The translations under genes were made by a program, and so were the position numbers. The notes beneath the pieces are model-generated. The model was not told the origin of the DNA and did no database searches. It was given only the letters and a program-made list of their open reading frames with translations. From the NCBI GenBank assembly GCA_021811425.1, contig JAJZPA010000006.1, positions 1-43,893 on the forward strand: 43,893 nucleotides of DNA. The letters are read 5' to 3'. Origin of the DNA: Bacillota bacterium. GTDB taxonomy: Bacteria; Bacillota; Desulfitobacteriia; Desulfitobacteriales; Desulfitobacteriaceae. The first letter of the stretch is position 1; every line of letters starts with the position of its first letter. Below, one piece after another: positions 39,130-43,893 of the stretch.

Positions 39130-39678
39130 ATGAAGTTAAGACAAATCGTATTGACTGCGGCCCTAACGGCCCTGACGGCTTTGGCTGGAATGCTCTCGCA
39201 TGGTGTTTTTCAGGCGCTGGTTCCATTTAGTCTGTTGCCTATCATGGTTTATCTTTCCGGAATTATCCTGGGCGGAGCCTATGGGGCGTTAGCAATGTTA
39301 ACCTATGTCCTTTTAGGGTTGTTTGGGCTACCGATTTTTGCTTCCGCTCCTTTTGCCGGCTTTGGGTATATTTTAAAACCAACCTTCGGCTATCTCCTGG
39401 GGTACATCGGTGCAGCGTTTGTCGTGGGCAAGCTTTACCGTCCGGGCAGTCTGATTCGCGCGGCATTAGGGGTTTTGGCAGGAATGGTGGTTCTTTACTT
39501 TTTCGGGTTGAGCTATTTATACGCAATTTTCCGCTGGGTGCTACACCGACATTTGGATGTTAAACAAGTTATGGAGATGGGCTTTTTACCCTTCATTTTG
39601 GGGGATTTGCTTAAGGGAGGGATAGCAGTCTGGGTTGGCAATCAAGTCGTACTGAGGCGTAAGGAGAGTCAAACATGA
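39130..39678 (+). CDS. bioY: Biotin transporter substrate-binding subunit BioY
   Basis: S component of an ECF-type biotin uptake system in the membrane. 182 residues with about six hydrophobic helices and family motifs ([56 protein letters not shown]). No ATPase or T component is adjacent, so it uses shared ECF modules or works alone. ATG 39130 follows GAGAGGGG. Under a BirA operator, so presumably induced by biotin shortage. Its stop overlaps the coaX start (ATGA). Confidence 0.94.
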   Translation: MKLRQIVLTAALTALTALAGMLSHGVFQALVPFSLLPIMVYLSGIILGGAYGALAMLTYVLLGLFGLPIFASAPFAGFGYILKPTFGYLLGYIGAAFVVGKLYRPGSLIRAALGVLAGMVVLYFFGLSYLYAIFRWVLHRHLDVKQVMEMGFLPFILGDLLKGGIAVWVGNQVVLRRKESQT

Positions 39679-40457
39679 TTTTAGTTTTCGATGTCGGAAA
39701 TACCAATATTGTGTTAGGTGTTTATGATAGACGGGAACTCACCCATCATTGGCGGGTTTCTACAGATAAGTCCAGAACAGTTGATGAGCATGCAGTGGTC
39801 ATCAAGAATCTCTTCGATTTTAGCGGTTTGGCATTCGCCGAGATCAATGATGTGATGATTTCTTCCGTTGTTCCTCCAATCATGCCGACGCTTGAAGCAC
39901 TCTCGCGGAAGTATTTTGGAGTTGAAGCTCTGGTCGTTGGCCCTGGCGTAAAGACCGGGATGCCTATCGTTTATGATAATCCCAGAGAGGTTGGTGCGGA
40001 TCGGATTGTCAATGCGGTAGCGGCCTATGCCAAATACGGCGGGCCTCTGGTCATCGTCGATTTTGGAACAGCTACGACGTTTTGCGCGATCTCGGCTAAA
40101 GGAGAATACTTAGGGGGGGCGATTTCGCCTGGAATCGGGATTTCGACTGAGGCCTTGTTCCAGCGCGCTTCCAAACTACCGCGGATAGAGATCGTCAAAC
40201 CCAAATCCGTCATCGCCAAAAACACCGTCGCAGGGATGCAGTCGGGGATTTACTATGGCTACACAGGATTGGTCGACGGCATTGTGACGCGAATGAAAGA
40301 CGAGCTTGGCGAAGGAGTGACGGTGATTGCAACGGGTGGGCTTGCCGATCTTATTTCGGAAGCCTCGAGCACCATCGATATCGTAAATCCGTTTTTGACC
40401 TTGGAAGGGTTAATCATAATCTATGAAAGAAATACGAAGGATAAGGGGCAAGCCTAG
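39675..40457 (+). CDS. coaX: Type III pantothenate kinase
   Basis: Phosphorylates pantothenate, the first CoA step; type III enzymes are not feedback-inhibited by CoA and do not use acetyl-CoA regulation. 260 residues: [11 protein letters not shown] (residues 5-15), [58 protein letters not shown] 39675 overlaps bioY, with AAGGAG upstream. Co-transcription with bioY would place CoA synthesis partly under BirA (inference). Confidence 0.96.
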   Translation: MILVFDVGNTNIVLGVYDRRELTHHWRVSTDKSRTVDEHAVVIKNLFDFSGLAFAEINDVMISSVVPPIMPTLEALSRKYFGVEALVVGPGVKTGMPIVYDNPREVGADRIVNAVAAYAKYGGPLVIVDFGTATTFCAISAKGEYLGGAISPGIGISTEALFQRASKLPRIEIVKPKSVIAKNTVAGMQSGIYYGYTGLVDGIVTRMKDELGEGVTVIATGGLADLISEASSTIDIVNPFLTLEGLIIIYERNTKDKGQA

Positions 40458-40518
40458 CATCACGGGCTTAAACCCCTTCAAGTATTGAAGAAGTTTGAGA
40501 TAGTGGCTAGGAGCGATC

Positions 40519-41478
40519 ATGCAGCTAGGGAAGTTTTCTTTTGACAAACCGGTTTTCCTGGCCCCGATGGCCGGTGTGACCGACAAGGCGTTTCGTGAAG
40601 TCGTGCGGGCCGTGGGCGGCCATTATGTCTGGACGGAAATGATCAGTGACAAGGCCTTGGCTTATCACAATCCACGTACCCTGAATATGCTAAATCTAGA
40701 GGGAGAAGCCGGACCACACGTCGTCCAATTATTTGGCTCCGATCCGGATCATATGGCCCGAGCGGCTAAGATCGCTGAGCATTTGGGCGCAGATATCATC
40801 GATCTTAATATGGGCTGCCCAACCCCCAAAATCGTGAAAAATGGGGAAGGCGCAGCTCTTTTGCGTGATCTTCCCCGTGCCCAGGCGATTGCGAAGGAGG
40901 TCGTTAAGGCTGTCCACCTTCCGGTTAGCGTAAAGATGCGCCTGGGATGGGATGAAGGAGAGATGGTTGCCCTTGAACTCGGGGAACGTTTGGAAGGAGT
41001 AGGCGTACAGATGCTTACCCTGCATGCGCGTACGCGCGAGCAGTTTTATTCTGGTCTAGCAAACTGGGATTGGACGAAAAGACTAAAAGATAAAGTAAAA
41101 ATCCCAGTTATCGGCAACGGGGATATCTGTGATCCTGAGGAAGCGAAGCTTCGACAGGAAGCAAGCGGGTGTGATGGGCTGATGATTGGTCGTGGCGCTT
41201 TAGGCAATCCTTGGCTTCTGCCGAGGGTTGAGCATTATCTTAGAACGGGTCAGCTTTTGCCAGAGCCGAGTATTATAGAAAAAATTAGGATCGCTTCCCT
41301 TCACTTTAACCTCTTGCTTCGATATAAGGGAGACCGCATTGGGCTCAATGAAATGCGCAAGCATGGGGCCTGGTATGTTAAAGGGTTGAAGCATGCAGTC
41401 CAGATGCGAGATGCGATCATGAATGCAAAATCGGCACCAGACATGCAGGAAATCTTAAAGCGGATTGTGGAGATTTAA
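40519..41478 (+). CDS. dusB: tRNA-dihydrouridine synthase DusB
   Basis: FMN/NADPH enzyme reducing uridines in tRNA. 319 residues: APMAGVTDKAFREVVRAVGG, DLNMGCPTPKIVKNGEGAAL (with the catalytic Cys), VKMRLGWDEGE, LHARTREQFYSG, NGDI, GLMIGRGALGNPWL. ATG 40519 has AGGAG 6 bases upstream. It lies 61 bases after coaX without a clear terminator. DusB-greA-lysS proximity is common in Firmicutes. Confidence 0.95.
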   Translation: MQLGKFSFDKPVFLAPMAGVTDKAFREVVRAVGGHYVWTEMISDKALAYHNPRTLNMLNLEGEAGPHVVQLFGSDPDHMARAAKIAEHLGADIIDLNMGCPTPKIVKNGEGAALLRDLPRAQAIAKEVVKAVHLPVSVKMRLGWDEGEMVALELGERLEGVGVQMLTLHARTREQFYSGLANWDWTKRLKDKVKIPVIGNGDICDPEEAKLRQEASGCDGLMIGRGALGNPWLLPRVEHYLRTGQLLPEPSIIEKIRIASLHFNLLLRYKGDRIGLNEMRKHGAWYVKGLKHAVQMRDAIMNAKSAPDMQEILKRIVEI

Positions 41479-41544
41479 AGCATAGTTTTGTGCAGGTTAG
41501 GCAGAATAGAAAGCGCACCCCCTTCGCGGGGAAGTAAGGTATCC

Positions 41545-41573
41545 TTGACAATATTTTGCAGGATCCTTATAAT
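41545..41573 (+). promoter_or_regulatory. Consensus sigma-A promoter of greA-lysS
   Basis: Perfect TTGACA (41545-41550), 17 bases, perfect TATAAT (41568-41573). The roughly 127-base leader includes the hairpin GCAAAG-CGAA-CTTTGC (41602-41617). Confidence 0.85.
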
Positions 41574-41706
41574 AACGATCAATGCATAGACGGCTCTATC
41601 GGCAAAGCGAACTTTGCGATGTGAATCCAGGCTCTCCTACAAAAGATTGTACTAGGGAGGGCAAACAGAGCATACTGCGTAGGACGAGAAAAGGGAGCGA
41701 GATGAA

Positions 41707-43742
<2,036 letters not shown>

Positions 43743-43743
43743 A

Positions 43744-43893
43744 CTCGTTCAGCTAAAGCTGAACATCGAGACTTCGGTGGGGGAGTCTACCTCCGTCGCC
43801 GCTAAGTGTTTCTATTGCGAAAGGCGGCTCGGCGATACTCTCCACTGGAGACTATCGTCACCGAAGCAGAGAACAGAATTCCCACTCCCACTT
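43744..43893 (+). repeat. Highly structured non-coding element after lysS
   Basis: Begins at the lysS stop. GTTCAGC-TAAA-GCTGAAC (43747-43764) is a 7-bp hairpin. CTTCGGTG (43772-43779) pairs at long range with CACCGAAG (43859-43866), enclosing AGTCT/AGACT, TCGCCG/CGGCGA and TCTCC-ACT-GGAGA. The first 35 bases resemble the sequence after the foldase gene (14400-14431), and CGGCGATACTCT recurs near 29930. Probably a dispersed repeat or structured RNA; it continues to the window edge. Confidence 0.5.

Overview
This window is a gene-dense, ordinary-looking chromosomal segment of an endospore-forming Firmicute, most likely a member of the Peptococcaceae/Desulfitobacteriaceae (Desulfosporosinus/Desulfitobacterium-like). 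Support comes from sporulation genes (spoVG, fin, spoVT, yabP, yabQ, spoIIE), strong Shine-Dalgarno sequences with many TTG/GTG starts, roughly 50% GC judged by eye, and a formate-tetrahydrofolate ligase of the type I associate with sulfate reducers. The genus is inference. The order purR-spoVG-glmU-prs-pth-fin-mfd-spoVT-yabN(mazG)-rqcP-yabP-yabQ-divIC-yabR-spoIIE-tilS-ftsH matches the origin-proximal right arm of Bacillus subtilis, so the window probably lies tens of kb from oriC.

Layout: 1-5.1 kb, 3' part of cyanophycin synthetase, then ispE, a GntR/FCD regulator and purR. 5.2-8.1 kb, spoVG and glmU-prs. 8.1-8.8 kb, a PRC-barrel protein, the only minus-strand gene, where B. subtilis has ctc. 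8.9-14.4 kb, pth, fin, mfd and a PrsA-like foldase. 14.7-19.5 kb, spoVT, mazG, hup, rqcP, yabP-yabQ, a small sigma-like HTH gene overlapping divIC, and yabR. 19.7-27.1 kb, spoIIE-tilS (no hpt follows), ftsH-ndk and two overlapping DUF881 genes. 27.3-29.8 kb, fhs and a 1-Cys peroxiredoxin. 30-32.5 kb, HD hydrolase-folP-folB-folK. 32.7-34.5 kb, a DUF2520 Rossmann protein and panC. 34.6-40.5 kb, nadA-nadB-nadC-birA and bioY-coaX. 40.5-43.7 kb, dusB and greA-lysS.

The genes feed shared cofactor chemistry: PRPP (prs, purR, nadC), folate and C1 (folPBK, fhs), NAD, CoA (panC, coaX) and biotin (birA, bioY). The most informative content is regulatory. There are sequence matches to promoters of sigma-H (spoVG), sigma-F (fin), sigma-G (spoVT) and a Spo0A-type promoter (spoIIE), each in front of the gene expected from B. 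subtilis. There is a BirA operator before bioY. A cluster of four DnaA boxes lies in the leader of the HTH-divIC operon. Several hairpins and short repeats sit at gene 3' ends.

I saw no phage, insertion sequence, CRISPR array, rRNA or tRNA gene. No gene-free stretch exceeds 300 bases. I found no convincing new multi-gene system; the best leads are the DnaA-box/HTH/divIC arrangement, the structured element after lysS, and two unassigned enzymes beside cofactor genes (HD hydrolase, DUF2520 protein).
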